Part shown: positions 32,901 to 44,339 of the stretch, piece by piece
Layout: every line of letters begins with the position of its first letter
Numbering within the stretch: position 1 is the stretch's first letter
From: Chrysemys picta bellii
Lineage: Eukaryota > Chordata > Testudines > Emydidae
Length of the DNA stretch: 64,000 nt
Assembly: GCF_011386835.1 (NCBI RefSeq)
Contig: NC_088798.1
Location: 1,612,001-1,676,000 of the forward strand
Direction of reading: 5' to 3'
Made by a program: the position numbers and the translations under genes
The notes under the pieces: generated by a model
The model's input: the letters and a program-made list of their open reading frames with translations, nothing else
What the model was told of the DNA's origin: nothing
Databases searched by the model: none

Positions 32901-34500
32901 TCATCCCCCAAGCACCTGTAGGAAAACATCCAGGGGAAGGAAAATTGACCCTGGCAGCATTAACTCCTGCAGGTTTCACCCATCATCTCAACTGCCCAGG
33001 GGGAGGTTGTGTGGCCCAAGGGCAGATGGGGGCAGAAGAGTTCTGCCCTAGAAGGATTAGGTGTTTTTTGAATGGTGTCATGTACCCACGCAAGAATATT
33101 CTGCTTTCTTGGAGGACATGCCATTGGGAGCCAGGCTGCTGACGCCATGGAAGCAGGCGTAGCAGCGTCCCTATCGGGCCAGAAACCTGGCGAATAAGGC
33201 GATTTGCTCTTGGGATGGCGTGTGAGCATCCCAGTGCTCCCTGGGGAGAGCTAGCCATCACTGATGCAGCGATCGCACGAGGCCCCCAATGGCTGTTGCC
33301 GGGGTACCATGTGTGCGCTATGCGGAAAGGGGGGCCATGTCAGTGCCCAGGACACTTTGTCCATCAAGATGGATCCAGAGCAATTTAATTGGTGTCCCTG
33401 TTGGCTGCACTGACTGATTGGAATCCGGGATCACGGCGTGTGGTGCCCAGAAGGGCATTTCAAATGTCACACTTGTAAATGAACAGGGCCAGAAGTGCTC
33501 ATGCTGCCGTGTGGCATTTGTTTCTCTCCGTGCTGGTACAGATTGTCTGTGGCACAATGAGCTGTGAAAATGGGACTCTGCAGCCCAGAGTTTCCTTCTA
33601 ATCCTTTGTTTTGTCCTGTTATGGAAACACCTGAGATTTTCAGAACCTTTGTTAGGGAGATAAAAATGTCTCCCAAGGCATCACACACTGGCCAGGCCTG
33701 GCTTGGTCAGGAGGAGCTGTGAGCAGGAATGTTATCAGCATGTGTCAGGCACCCAGCCATGGATCACCGCCTCGGCAGAGTGCTGACAGCCCTGCTGCAC
33801 TTACGGGATTAACCTTTGGCGCTGCAAAGTTAGTGCTTCATTTCCCAAAGCTCCTCTTTGCTGGGATGAAGCCGTGTCCATGACGGGCAGGCGACCCGTC
33901 CCTGGGTGCCGGTGGTAAACCCCCTGCTTGGTGAGTAGATGGGGAAGCAGTGCCCCTGAGGTGCCTATGGTAACCTTGGGTGGGGGGGAGGGCAAGCAGC
34001 CCCTCAGGGCACCAGTCATCTGAGTCGTGACCCTTGCAGGACAAGGGTCCCATCACACCATCATTAAGCTCTATTTTCTTGGCAGGAGCTGTGGCCTCGT
34101 CACTGCATGAAGGCTGTGTATTGCAATCCTTGGGTTCCTGCCACTGTGTGTGTGTGGGGGGGTGCAGAAGCAGTGTAAGGAATGGAGGGAGCTGATGGGT
34201 CTGCCATCCCCATTATTCCAGTCTCAGCTCTGCTTCCTTTTCCTGCACCGTATGCCAGCCTAGGAGGCAGATCGAGAACCAGGGAAAGGGGCCACTCAGC
34301 TGCATTTCCAGTTAGTTACAGCAATGGTTCGAGTTAAACACAAGCTTTGAGTCTGCAAGAGAGTGAATGTACTTCTCTGCAGTCTCTGCTGGACTTAAAT
34401 CCATCAGCACTGCCAGGCAAGCTACTGAGTGTCAAAAGAGATCCCCATGCTGCCCTCTGCAGTGCCAATCACCTGCCCAGGAACCCTGCTAGACAACAGA
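29906..34500. other. Intron part, 4.6 kb, no recognised element
   Basis: This is the longest repeat-poor part of the window. A (GA)n run at 30199-30212 and a (TG)n run near 34148 are the only simple repeats noted. ORFs are short, overlap on both strands and lack motifs. I saw no exon with splice sites and protein similarity that I could name. Confidence 0.5.
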
Positions 34501-34508
34501 GTTGGGAG

Positions 34509-34954
34509 TAGGGTGGCAAGGTGCCCAGTTTTCAACCAAAAGTCCAGTTGAAATGGGAACTGACAATGTCCAGTCAGATCTACTGACCGGACACCCAAAG
34601 TCCAGTTACTGTGGGCATGGAGGCACCAGGTCATTACCCGTGCCAGCCCCTACTCAGCCAGCGCCGCCTCCTACCTGCGTCGGGCAGCTGCAGCTCCCAA
34701 CCCAGCTCTGCAGGTGAGTTCCTCCCGACCCGGGGAGAGGGGAAAAGCAGCTGGGGACGGGGGTGGGGGAAAGAGAAGCGAACGGGGGCGAGGGCTTGGG
34801 AAGGGGCGGGGCTTTGGGTGGAAAAGGCAGGACCTTGGGAGAAGAGGCGGGGCAGAGGCAGGCCCTCGTAGGGAAGAGACAGGGTGGGGTGGAGGGGTTC
34901 TGGCACTCCTGCTTGAGTGTCCAGTTTTTAAAGATTACAAAGTTGGCAGCTCTA
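34509..34954. mobile_element. hAT non-autonomous element, 446 bp, perfect 8-bp duplication
   Basis: TAGGGTGGC... at the left and ...AAGTTGGCAGCTCTA at the right are inverted. GTTGGGAG flanks it on both sides (34501-34508, 34955-34962). The interior is GC-rich and matches, in inverted orientation, the element at 42438-43172. ORFs of about 90-115 codons inside have no motif. Confidence 0.87.
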
Positions 34955-35417
34955 GTTGGGAGAGCTCATTACACGCCAGCTCAACAGTGGTCAGAGTCCT
35001 GAGATTGAAGCACAAATCATTCAGGAAAGAGAGTGAGGGGCTCTCCATCTTCCATTAAATAGCAACACTAAAATCTACTGGGGCATCACATTTCCTCTGT
35101 TGGCCAGTCACTACCTTGTCCCTTCTCTCCACCATCAAATCGCTGACAGGTTCAGGAGAATCCCCCATTTACAGAAAGAGATGAGATGGGAGGCTGGGGC
35201 AGGGACTGGGGCAGGGAAAGCAAAGAGGCACTTTTGGTTGTCTCTGATTCAGGTTCTGTCCGCATGGAGTCAGCTTCAGCCTTGGATTTTGCGCTCCTCC
35301 GGCAGGGACCACGTCTGTCTGTGTGTTCTGTCGGATGCTGAGCACTTTCTCGGTACTTAATAAGTGACTAACTTTCTATTTAAAATGGTGCGTTTTCAAA
35401 TTCTGGACCTTTTGTGT

Positions 35418-35900
35418 CATAAGAGCTACTCGTCAGCAACACTTCAGTTCAGGAGAGCTGACCACCAGGCACCGTCTGACCACCTGAACTACGGGACGTT
35501 TAATTCTTGTAGTGACCATTTACCACGGGAACATCTAAAACAGCTCAGCGCCGTAATAAAGGAGGGTCGGCTCTTGGCAAATGTTTCACAGCAGTCTTCA
35601 CTTGATGTGGCAGACACTGCATCCAGGTCCGTTTCCACTGCAGTAGCGATGAGCTTCCTGGGGTCAGGTGTCTGGGTTTCTGCGAGAGCCACAATCAATG
35701 GTGGAAGATTTACTTTTCGATGGCCAGAAGCTTTTTCCAGATTCCACGGACAACTCACTTCATACCTTAAAGGACTCTAGAGTGACACTTGGGTCTTTAG
35801 GGATATACACATCTGCAAATAAAAGAAAGTTTAGCAGGTCTCAGTTGGCACAAAGATCCTGCCCTGCTCAATTTTCTGCCTTCCGTGGGCCACCAGAACC
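35418..35900 (+). pseudogene. DIRS Gag C-terminal remnant (second copy)
   Basis: 'KQLSAVIKEGRLLAN..SLDVADTASRSVSTAVAM' spread over 35530-35650 resembles the conserved C-terminal part of the vertebrate DIRS Gag, followed by 'VEDLLFDGQKLFPD' (35700s) and 'HTLKDSRVTL' (35765s). The frame shifts between these pieces. Confidence 0.65.
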
Positions 35901-35999
35901 ACTGGCTTAAGAGGTCAAGGTTTCAAAAAAAGCCTTGCAGCTACCTCGACTGCTTCAGCCCAGCCATCAACATTCTCCGGACTAGAACATCAGACAGAC

Positions 36000-36930
36000 A
36001 GGTGTTGGAGGCCATCACTTCTGTTCATTCCATCCATTTACCTCCATCCCACCCGTCCAACCTCTTCAGGGACCTGTCTCCTGATCAATTGCGGACACAG
36101 GAAATCTCATGGCTCCTTAGTCTAGGAGCCATAGACCCAGTCCCACTTCAACACGGGGAAAGGGTCCTATTCAAGATATTTTCTGATACCCAAGAAAAAC
36201 AGGAGTTGGAGGCTGATATTAGATCTCAGACAATTGAACAAGCATGTCCGACATCTGAAATTCAGGCTGGTGTCCCTAGCAGCCATAATTCCCTCCCTGG
36301 AACTAGGGGCTGGTTTGCGACCCTTGACCTCAAAGATGCATGCTTCCACGTAGCAATTCATCCTTCTCAGTAAAGATCTCTTTGTTTCACGTTCAATCAC
36401 AATCATTACCAGTGCCAGATTCAGCCTTCTGCCTGTCATCCTCCCCAAGGGTGTTCTCCAAAATCATGGCAGTCTTTCCCTACCTTGACAACTGGCTCCT
36501 CCAGGATCGGTCATGTCCGGAGGGATGGTCGGTAGTTCAAACAACAACTTAATTATTCCAAAGTCTAGGCCTGCAGATAAATCTCGAGAAATCGATCTTG
36601 ATCCCTATACAACAAATTCTCTTTATGGGGCATCTTTGGATTTGATCATGGCCAGAGCTTATCCCTCTCTCGACAGGTTCCTTACGCTAAAGGAGAGTGC
36701 AGCTCAGCCTTCACGTTTCAACAAGGGCATGTCTGCAACTGCTGGGGCACATGGCAACTTGTGTTTTTGTGACGCATAACGCCAGGTTGTTTCTTCAATG
36801 TCTCCAGAGGTGGTTTAGGACAGTTTTTGTACCCAGCAAACAGTCTGAACAAGCAGGTATCAGTACCCAGCCAGGTCCCACAGTCACTCACCTGGTGGAT
36901 GAATCCTTCTAAGGTTTCCTGTTCAACCAG
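36000..36930 (+). pseudogene. DIRS reverse transcriptase (second copy)
   Basis: The block GWFATLDLKDACFHVAIHPS (36309-36368) carries the first catalytic Asp in LDLKDA. After a frameshift, FPYLDNWLL is encoded at 36475-36500; the catalytic box is YLDN (36481-36492), with Asn for the second Asp. The thumb-like and connection regions follow (LKESAAQPSRFNKG, 36685s). Stops and frameshifts are present. Confidence 0.8.
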
Positions 36931-36939
36931 AATCCCCCT

Positions 36940-37700
36940 ACGGTCATGTTAACATCGGACACTTCCCCCTGGGGATGGGAAGCACACTTGGGTCCTCACA
37001 CAGACCAAGGCCAGGGCCAGCACCAGCCCACCAAGCATGTGCTTGGGGCGGTGCCTGGAGGGGGGCCGCGCGGCGGGGTGCTCCAGCCCAAGAGCGGGGC
37101 CGCGACTGGGCTTGCCACCCTCCCCCCGGCGCTCTGGCCGGTTGGGGAGAGCAGGGCCCCAGCCGGGCTCGCCGCCCTCCCCCCAGCGCTCCGGCTGGTC
37201 GGGGAGAGCGGAGAGCCGCGGCGGGCTCTCCGCCCTGCTCCCGGTACTCTGGCCACCGGGGAGAGCGGAGAGCCCCGACCGGGCTCTCCACCCTGCTCCG
37301 GCCAGTCGGGGATTGTGGGCCCGCGGCCGGGCTCGGCGCCCTCCCCTGCCGTGCTTGGGGTGGGGGGGCGGCAGGTGGCTTTTTTGCCTAGGGCGGCAAA
37401 AAAGCCAGAGCCGGCCCTGACCAAGGCAAATGGTCACAACAGGAACAGCGCTTGCACATCAATCTGTTGGAATTAAGAGCAAACAGAAATGCTCGCCTGC
37501 ACTTTCTTCCCCTACTCAAAAACAAGCCCATCAAGATCATGACAAACAAACAGCATGCGTGTATTATATCAATTGTCAGGCAGGGTGCAGTCCCCTTCAC
37601 GCTGCACCAACCGACAAAGCTTTGGCATTGGTGCATAGCTAATTATCTCGGCTTCTGACCTCCCAGCTACACAAAACACTGTGGTGGATGACCTCAGCCA
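36940..37700 (+). pseudogene. DIRS RNase H remnant, interrupted by a hAT element
   Basis: 'SDTSPWGWEAHLG' (36953-36990) is the start of an RNase H-like domain. It is cut by the hAT element at 37012 and continues after 37428 with 'LHINLLELRANRNARLHFLP' (37450-37510) and 'NKQHACIISIVRQG'. The duplication of ACCAAGGC explains the break. Confidence 0.78.
37012..37419. mobile_element. hAT non-autonomous element (CAGGGCCG family), 408 bp
   Basis: Ends CAGGGCC... and ...GGCCCTG are inverted, with perfect 8-bp flanks ACCAAGGC at 37004-37011 and 37420-37427. The interior is extremely GC-rich with imperfect tandem units ('gggctcgccgccctcccc' variants), giving overlapping ORFs on both strands that are not genes. 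The edge motif 'gcctagggcggca' is shared with 61492-61887 and 51330-51556. Confidence 0.88.
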
Positions 37701-37719
37701 ACATTTCTCCCTAAATTAC

Positions 37720-39170
37720 AAGTGGAAGTTGGATTCTTCAGTTCTCAACAAAATATTCCTAGCCTGGAATTTCCAGACATCAACCTCTTTGCCACAGCAG
37801 CCAACACAAAGTGCAGGAAATTCTGTTCCAGAAGGCGACAAAATCCCCAATCTCTAGGAGATGCTTTTCTCATTACATGACCAAAAGATCTTTTTTATGC
37901 ATCTCCTCCAACTCCATTGCTTTTAAAGATCAAACAGGACCATGCCAAAGTCATTTTGATTGCACCAACTTGGCCAAGGCAAGTTTGGTTTCCTTAACTC
38001 ATCAAACTCACCTCTCGCCCTCCATAGCGGCTCCTGAGCATACGTCGGCTAGTATCTCGGTGTGGGTCAGATGCTTCACCCCGTTCTGGACATTCTGTAA
38101 CTGCCAGCCTGGCTCCTCAGTGGTTCTTGGGACTAGAGATTGCCCGTTCATTGGAAGTACAAAATGTATTTTTAAATAGCAGAAAGGAAACTACCAGGCA
38201 TACGTACCATCAGAAATGGAGAAGATAACTTTGGTGTAATGGGTGCCATCTTTCTCCTGTCCACTCATCCCTTTCCTCAATCTTGGATTACCTGTTGGAA
38301 TCCAAAAATGCAGGCCTTCCTATGAGTTCCATGAAGGTTCATTTAGCTGCAATAACAGCCAGTAGAAGGTTTCTCAGTATTCACTTGTCCAAGCACAGCG
38401 AGATTCCTAAAAGGACTTATCAAGCTTTTTCCATACATTAGAGCCCCTACACCACTTTGGGATCTCAGCCTTGTTCTTAACTGCCTTATGAAACAGCCCT
38501 TTGAGCCACTAGCTAGGTGCTCACTGCTACATCTGTCTATGAAGATGGTGTTTGTGGTGGCTATCACTTCTGCTTGAAGGTTTGTGGAGACAGGGGCTCT
38601 AATGGCAGACTGTCCTTTTACTTTGTTCTTCAACGAGAGGATATCTTGACAACCCCATCCAAAGTTTTTATCTAACGTGTCCCCTGAATTTCACATCAAC
38701 CAAACTATTCACCTTCTGGGGGTTTTCCTAAGCAGCATCAGTCCATACAGGAGTCTGCCTTTCATATGCTAGATGTTAAGAGGGCATTAACCTTTTATTT
38801 GGACAGGACTAGGCCACTCAAGAAGACCCCCTTGACCCTTTGTTTCTATTGCAGACAGGTCTAAGGGAGCACCTGTCTCCACGCAGAGGTTTTTTCTGAG
38901 TGAGTCTCTGGATGTGTTATTGCTTGTTATGGTTTCGCTGAGGTTACACCTCCCCTAAGAGAGCCTGCACTCTTCTAGATCACACCCTACATCTGTAGCT
39001 CTACTCAAAGACGTTCCAGTTGCTGAAATCTGCAGCGTGGTCCTCAGTGCGCACATTTTCCAACCTCTGTGCCCAGTTCATGCTGCAGGATCAGATGTGG
39101 CAGTGAGCAACACAGTTGTTTCTTCGGTGACGGACTCTACTCTGAAACTCCCACCTCCTTAAAGGGTTAC
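37720..39170 (+). pseudogene. DIRS tyrosine recombinase remnant (second copy)
   Basis: 'LEVQNVF..SRKETTRHTYHQKW' (about 38150-38215) is the N-terminal recombinase block. 'MKVHLAAITA' (38333) and a decayed 'VVAITSA.RFVETGAL' (38555-38600) correspond to the core with the first catalytic Arg. 'WSSVRTFSNL' (39030-39070) is near the expected catalytic C-terminus. The frames are broken many times. Confidence 0.68.
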
Positions 39171-39560
39171 TGCTAGGGAATCACCTAAAGGGGAGCACCT
39201 TACAGGGGTGCTGCTCAGAGAAGAAGGAGAGATTACGCACCTTCTGCAGTAACTGCATCCCTCTGTGGGTGCTCCACTTGCCCTTCTGCTTCGGAGCTGC
39301 CTCTGTGGGCTTTGCTGTAGAGAAGGAACTGCGGGTGGTTTGCCCACACAGCCCTAGATAGCCGCAGTACAGGGCCCAAGGATGTGTAGGGTGCATGCAT
39401 GGGCCAAACAGGTACTGCTACCGGAACTCTTCGACCAAAGGCACTGGGGCACATGTGCACCTAAAGTGGAGGTGGAGGGACCCACCCCTCAGAGAACTCG
39501 CGTGGAGCCCCCACTGGGGGCAGAGGGGGGGACACACCTCAGAGTAACCTCTCCTTTTTC

Positions 39561-41339
39561 CCAAAGAAATAAGGCGACATTAAGTTACTGTATCAGTTGA
39601 TACAGTTAATGTTAATATTCCGTTGTAGTTTTGCTGCTTTTCAGAAATGTATTTTAACCACACTTGTCCTTTTATTTAAAGACAAAGAGAATGGAAATAT
39701 TTGGAAAATTTAGTATTTTTTTAACTGAACTAGGTAAAACCCCATAAATGACTGGAACTCATTTAACGTAAGAAGAGTGTCAAATATTTCGAAAAACAGA
39801 TTTACAGCAGTCATTTCCTTCCAGCCCAAAAGGCAGTGACACGGGAATGACCCCGGTAAGGCATTACAAGCAGCAAGAGCTTTCACGTGCAGCAGTTAAA
39901 GTTCAGTGAAAGTTTCACTTGGGTTCTGTTGCTTTTAAACAACACAGGCCCTGTGGCCCCAGGCTGGTGGGGCCTATGGTACCTCCCCATTTAAACTTGC
40001 AGGCTGGGGCTGGAGAGTGAAGGGAACTGGGCAGTGTACAGGGTGGAGTTCTCTCTTAGGGGGCAAGGGACAGGAGCACAGCCTCTAAACCCCACAGACA
40101 GCAGGGTTCACAGGGGATGGAAACTCCAGTCCCTTCGAGGAACACCCTGTTCTCCTCTTCCTGTAGTGTAGGACAGTGTGGAAGGAACAGGCATCTTCTA
40201 AGGACATGCTTCCCTGGTCCCAGTGAACCCCCAGAACTGCAGAGCCTCCCCTGACCAGAGCTGCGAGGTGCTTCCACTGGGTCATCGATCTTGGGAGTGG
40301 GGGGCAGGGACATGCTGCTATATTGGCTCTTCTGTCCTTTGGGCCGGGGATCCTGGGGCCTTCACTGTGGAGCTGAGAGCTCACTTCATTGTTTAATGGA
40401 GGGAAGCAAATCAGAGACCCAGGGATTGTCGGGGGCGGACAGAGGAGTTCAGTGAGTCTCCGGGTGGCTCTCCTGTAGGCGGTGGGGTTCCCGCTTTGAG
40501 ATTGTGTTGTTGTAGCTCAGCAGCAGTGGGGTAAACACACAATGGCTGCATATTTCTCTTGGCTAGCGGAGAGCCACAGGCGTGGGGGGCTGAGAACATG
40601 GATTTAGTCGTTACTCAGTTTAACTATGACGTTGCAAGGGAACTCTATAGGCATTGCTGCTTAGTTAATGTAAAAGCTGCTGCCAAGAGTCAAGTCTTCT
40701 AATTGTCTGTAAGTTTAGGGGCATACGCAGTTAGTTTGCTAAGGGCCGTGGGTCAGTTCTTAGTGTAATGGGACTAGACAGCTGTTGCTGGTGTAATGTT
40801 AGAAATCAGGAAATCTTTGGGGGTTGTTTGTTGGGGTTTAAAGAGGAGCAGCCAAAGACGTGCTCAGAAATCCTCATGATAGGGACAAGACAGGAATTGT
40901 ACAAGTTACACCCAAATAGGTACTTTGCTCAAATTTCTGTGACCCGGAGAAAATTCACCTTTTATTACTAGAATCTGTGTATTAACAAGCTGTATGCAAA
41001 CAGAATCAGGATTGTGTTTAAAAAACGTCAAATTGTGACCGTTTGGGAATTCCCAGTGAAGATTGGGTGTGACGATCAATTCTCATAGTAGAACGTTTGC
41101 TCTTATGTGTTTAGTTGGCCAGTAAAAATCGCTGCAGGCAAAGGCCCCAGTTCTCCCAGCAGCTCCCCCATCAGAGTGGGGCCCCGGTAAGTGGGGGCAG
41201 AGTCAGGCCATCAGACTCTTCAGCAGCTTTGTGTTCTCATGAACACAACGGTTTGCATGCTGCTGCAACACAACGTGTGTGTGTGACACTGCAATGAACG
41301 GAACTACAGTGTCGCTAATGGACAGGGCTTTGTGGGAAG
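39561..41339. other. Intron part without a recognised element
   Basis: No exon, RNA gene or repeat family recognised. Confidence 0.5.
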
Positions 41340-41885
41340 TACATAGAACTGTAGGGCTGGAAGGGACCTCGAGAACTCATCAAGTCCAGTCCCCTGGGCT
41401 GAGGCAGGACCCTAGACCATCCCTGACAGGCGTTTGTCCAACCTGTTCTTAGAACCCTCCAATCATGAGGATTGCACAACGTCCCTTGGAAGCCTGTCCC
41501 AGAGCTTAGTTACCCTGAGAGCGAGAAAGATTTTCCTAATCCTAACCTGAATCCCCCTTGCTGCAGATGAAGCTGATGACTACTTGTCCTACCTTCAGTG
41601 GGAGTGGAGAACAATTGGTCACTATCCTCTTTATAACAACCCTGAACCTATTTGAAGATTACCATTAGGTCCCCCTCAGGCTTCTTTTCCCACGACTAAC
41701 CAGGCCCAGGTTTTTAACCTTTCTCCATAGGTCAGGATTTCTAAACCTTTTGCCCTCTTTGTTGCTCTGCTCTGGACTCTCTCCAGTTTGTCCACATCTT
41801 TCCTAAAGCATGGTGCTCCGTGCTCCAGCCGAGGTCTCACCAATGCCGAGTAGAGCGGGACAGTTACCTCTCGTGTCTGGATGCT
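41340..41885 (-). mobile_element. Antisense CR1 LINE, 3' end
   Basis: Starts with the CR1 3' terminus complement ('agggctggaagggacctcga') and proceeds through the antisense 3' UTR and thumb region ('ttgccctctttgttgctctgc', 'ctccagtttgtccacatctt'), as in 20892-21770. About 545 bp, truncated. Confidence 0.85.
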
Positions 41886-42437
41886 TTGCTGGGGAGCTTG
41901 GAAAAAATACGTCCAGGTTCCCTTTTTGTTTCAAGTGGACACCCTTCTAATTGCATTATGCAAGTTTGAGTTTAATAAATGTCATTATTTTAGTCATCTG
42001 TAGTTTTTGCCCTTTCACGGGTACCTCCAATACACTACAACACCCCATAAACTGCTGGGCGCTCCATCTGCTCGAGCCAAGGAGCTGTGCTCGAAGCTGC
42101 TGCTCCCTCAGGAGCAGGTCGGGTGGAGGTCTTTGTGTGGCAAGTGCTGGTCACATTGAATAGTTCTTTGCCAGGACAGTGGTGGGGGCTCTAGAGATGC
42201 CAAAGAGAGGACCGAATAAATCAATCTCTCACTGTCTCTTGAGCTCGGAAGAGCTGGGATCCAGAGTGATAGGCAGTGCTGCTTGGGTTCACCCGCTTGC
42301 TGAGAAGTTCGGGAGCTCTGTCAAGCAGTGACTTTACTCACCTGGCATGAGGACATCACTCAAGCCTGTCTAAACACGGCAGTTGCGCTGTTTTAACTAA
42401 ACTGGAGTAGTTAAAGCAATACGACACACTGGGGACA
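41886..42437. other. Intron part without a recognised element
   Basis: Nothing classified is seen between the CR1 and the hAT element. Confidence 0.45.
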
Positions 42438-43172
42438 TCAGGTTGCCAACTTTGCAATATTTAAAAACCAGACACTCCAGCAGGAGTGTGGGAATCTCCC
42501 CTGCCCCGCTTCTTCCCCCTGAGGCCCTACCCCTACCCCGCCTTGTCTGAGGCCCTACCCCTACCCCACCTTGTCTGAGGCCCTGCCCCTACCCCGCCTT
42601 GTCTGAGGCCCTACCCCTACCCCACCTTGTCTGAGGCCCTGCCCCTACCCCGCCTTGTCTGAGGCCCTATCCCTACCCCGCCTTGTCTGAGGCCCTACCC
42701 CTACCCCGCCTTGTCTGAGGCCCTACTCCTACCCCGCCTTGTCTGAGGCCCTACCCCTACCCCGCCTTGTCTGAGGCCATGCCCCTACCCCGCCTTGTCT
42801 GAGGCCATGCCCCTACCCCGCCTTGTCTGAGGCCCTACCCCTACCCCGCCTTGTCTGAGGCCCTGCCCCTACCCCGCCTTGTCTGAGGCCCTGCCCCTAC
42901 CCCGCCTTGTCTGAGGCCATGCCCCCTGCTCATTCTTCTTCCCTCTTTCCCCCATCTGCTCTTCCCCTCTTTCCTACCACCCCGCGCAGGTCAGGAGGGC
43001 CTCGCCTGTGGAGCCAGGGCAGGGAGCTGCAGCCACCCGACGCAGGTAGGAGACGGCCCAGGCTGAGTAGGGGCTGGTGCAGGTGATGACCCAGCACCTC
43101 CCCCACCTGCAGTAAGAGGACCTCGGGAGTGACCGGACGCTGTCAGGTCCCCTTTTCGACCTGGCCATCCTA
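42438..43172. mobile_element. hAT non-autonomous element with an expanded minisatellite
   Basis: Ends 'caggttgccaactttg' and '...ctggccatccta' match, inverted, the termini of the element at 34509-34954. The interior right half ('ctgcagccacccgacgcagg', 'ctgagtaggggctgg') also matches that element inverted. Possible flanks TGGGGACA and TGGGGGCG share six of eight bases. It is longer than the other copy because of the 28-bp repeat array. Confidence 0.72.
42521..42931 (+). repeat. Minisatellite, 14 full copies of a 28-bp unit
   Basis: Units start every 28 bp from 42521 with GAGGCCCT (variants GAGGCCAT) and end CCTTGTCT; a partial fifteenth copy runs to 42931. Single-base variants occur mostly at unit positions 7-10 and 20. 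The two CCAT-type units at 42773 and 42801 are adjacent, suggesting local duplication. There are no spacers, so this is not a CRISPR array. Confidence 0.95.
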
Positions 43173-44192
43173 TGGGGGCGTACAGCGTATTCCCCTGCCC
43201 CTTTCTTGTGGTCTCAGTCTTTGGGTGGGTGCATTTAGGAGCGAAATGGAAAGACAGGGGGGTAATGAGAAGAGGGTTTTGGGGCAAACTGATCAGCCCA
43301 CGGGGGGAGACTGTTCGGAGTGAAAATGCAGCAAACCCTCCGACACCCTCTGTGTTCTCGTTCCCTGCTTGGACTGTTCTGCGGCTGCTCTGCTGGCTTC
43401 AGTCTCTGGCTGGCTCCTCCCTGCAGTTTCTTTCTCTAAGGCCACATGGCTGGGGAGCGCTGCCTGGGTCCTAGTGCCCCCTAATGGGGGTTTCCCCCAA
43501 CCCAGAACTGTGCAGGGGGGCTGGGGAGGAAGGGGTACTCCTGGCTGGCCCCTCCCCCCAGGGCAGCGGTACCTGCTTAAACTGCTTTGAGAGCTGCTGC
43601 AGTTGCGACTCCACAGAATCCCATGCGTTACGTTCCCCGTTCAGCGTCAGTACTAACTGAGAACCGCTCCTGGATTAGAACAGCAGCTCCGTGCCATGGC
43701 TATTTTAATCTCTGAAAACAAATTTACCCACTTCCAGCAAAGAATTGACCTATTTCGTGCTTCCTCTCCCAGCAGTGCTCACTGTCCTAGCCCCAAGGTC
43801 CAACGGCTGGAGAAGGGGAGGTTTAACCTCGTGCGTGAATCGCTCTGCCTTGCTATATTCCTGCAGGAAAGGCCGAGCATGGTCCCTTGAACAGGAGTCT
43901 CTGCTTGTGGGCTGGGGGTTTCAGATGGCGCTGGCTAGAGGGGCAGGAAGCAGCTACCTGGCAAGCCGGATGTATTCTTGTTGTTCGTATTGCTGTAGTG
44001 CCTCGGAGACCTACGTTTTCTCTACAGATCCAGAGGCTGTTGACTCGGCAGCTGAGGCGTGGAGGTGGCTGAATGCCCTACCCCTGAACAGCCCTGCAGA
44101 GGCAATCTCTGTCCCAGAGCCATTCGCTGGAAATCAGGGTTCGTTCTAAGGATGACAACTAACAATGTATATTCCTTCTTTTCCCCCCTCAG
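43173..44192. other. End of the 27-kb intron
   Basis: No repeat recognised. A long pyrimidine tract (44171-44190) precedes the AG at 44191-44192. Confidence 0.5.
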
Positions 44193-44339
44193 AACATCCC
44201 CACCTTGGGAAGTGTCGCAATCACCATGGCGCTGCACAACTGTGATGAGGTAGCAGTAGCTGGATTTGGCTATGACATGAATTCACCAAATGCACCACTC
44301 CATTACTACGAGAGCATCAAGATGTCTGCCATAAAGGAG
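44193..44339 (+). CDS. ST3GAL3: ST3GAL3 internal coding exon (sialylmotif S and motif III)
   Basis: The exon encodes 49 residues from NIPTLGSVAITMALHNCDEV to SIKMSAIKE and continues exactly from the GRG end of 16819-16965. Sialylmotif S includes the Cys in HNCDEV, which pairs with a Cys of motif L in this family, and the AVAGFGYD segment. HYYE is motif III, with the His and Tyr that help bind substrate. The exon is 147 nt, phase 0-0, between CAG and the donor GTAAGG at 44340. Compared with my recollection of mammals there are mild changes (AIT for AVT, HNC for HGC, MNSPN for MSTPN). The last coding exon with motif VS (His..Glu) was not found in the remaining 19.6 kb. Confidence 0.97.

Larger units (their letters stand above)
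35400..39560 (+). mobile_element. Second DIRS retrotransposon, 5' truncated, split by a hAT element
   Basis: Sense remnants occur in the order Gag-like, RT, RNase H, tyrosine recombinase. The left terminal repeat was not found, so the 5' end is truncated. The right end is near 39560; a terminal repeat was not resolved. The copy differs strongly from the DIRS at 18231-26683, so they are different subfamilies or old copies. Confidence 0.78.
16966..44192 (+). other. ST3GAL3: ST3GAL3 intron, 27,227 bp, phase 0
   Basis: The intron has a GTAGGT donor and a pyrimidine-rich acceptor ending CCCCCTCAG. It separates the two visible exons. Most of it is transposable elements: two DIRS elements, several CR1s, hAT elements and LTR pieces. 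Confidence 0.92.

Noticed and set aside
34714..35058. Glycine/arginine-rich ORF of 114 codons
   Set aside because: Inside the hAT element at 34509-34954; matched by opposite-strand ORFs from the same composition.
36944..37476. Several ORFs of 115-176 codons on both strands
   Set aside because: Composition artefacts of the GC-rich hAT element at 37012-37419, with flanking DIRS codons.
42521..42931. Regular 28-bp repeats resembling a CRISPR array
   Set aside because: Units are directly adjacent with no spacers, within a vertebrate transposon; it is a minisatellite.
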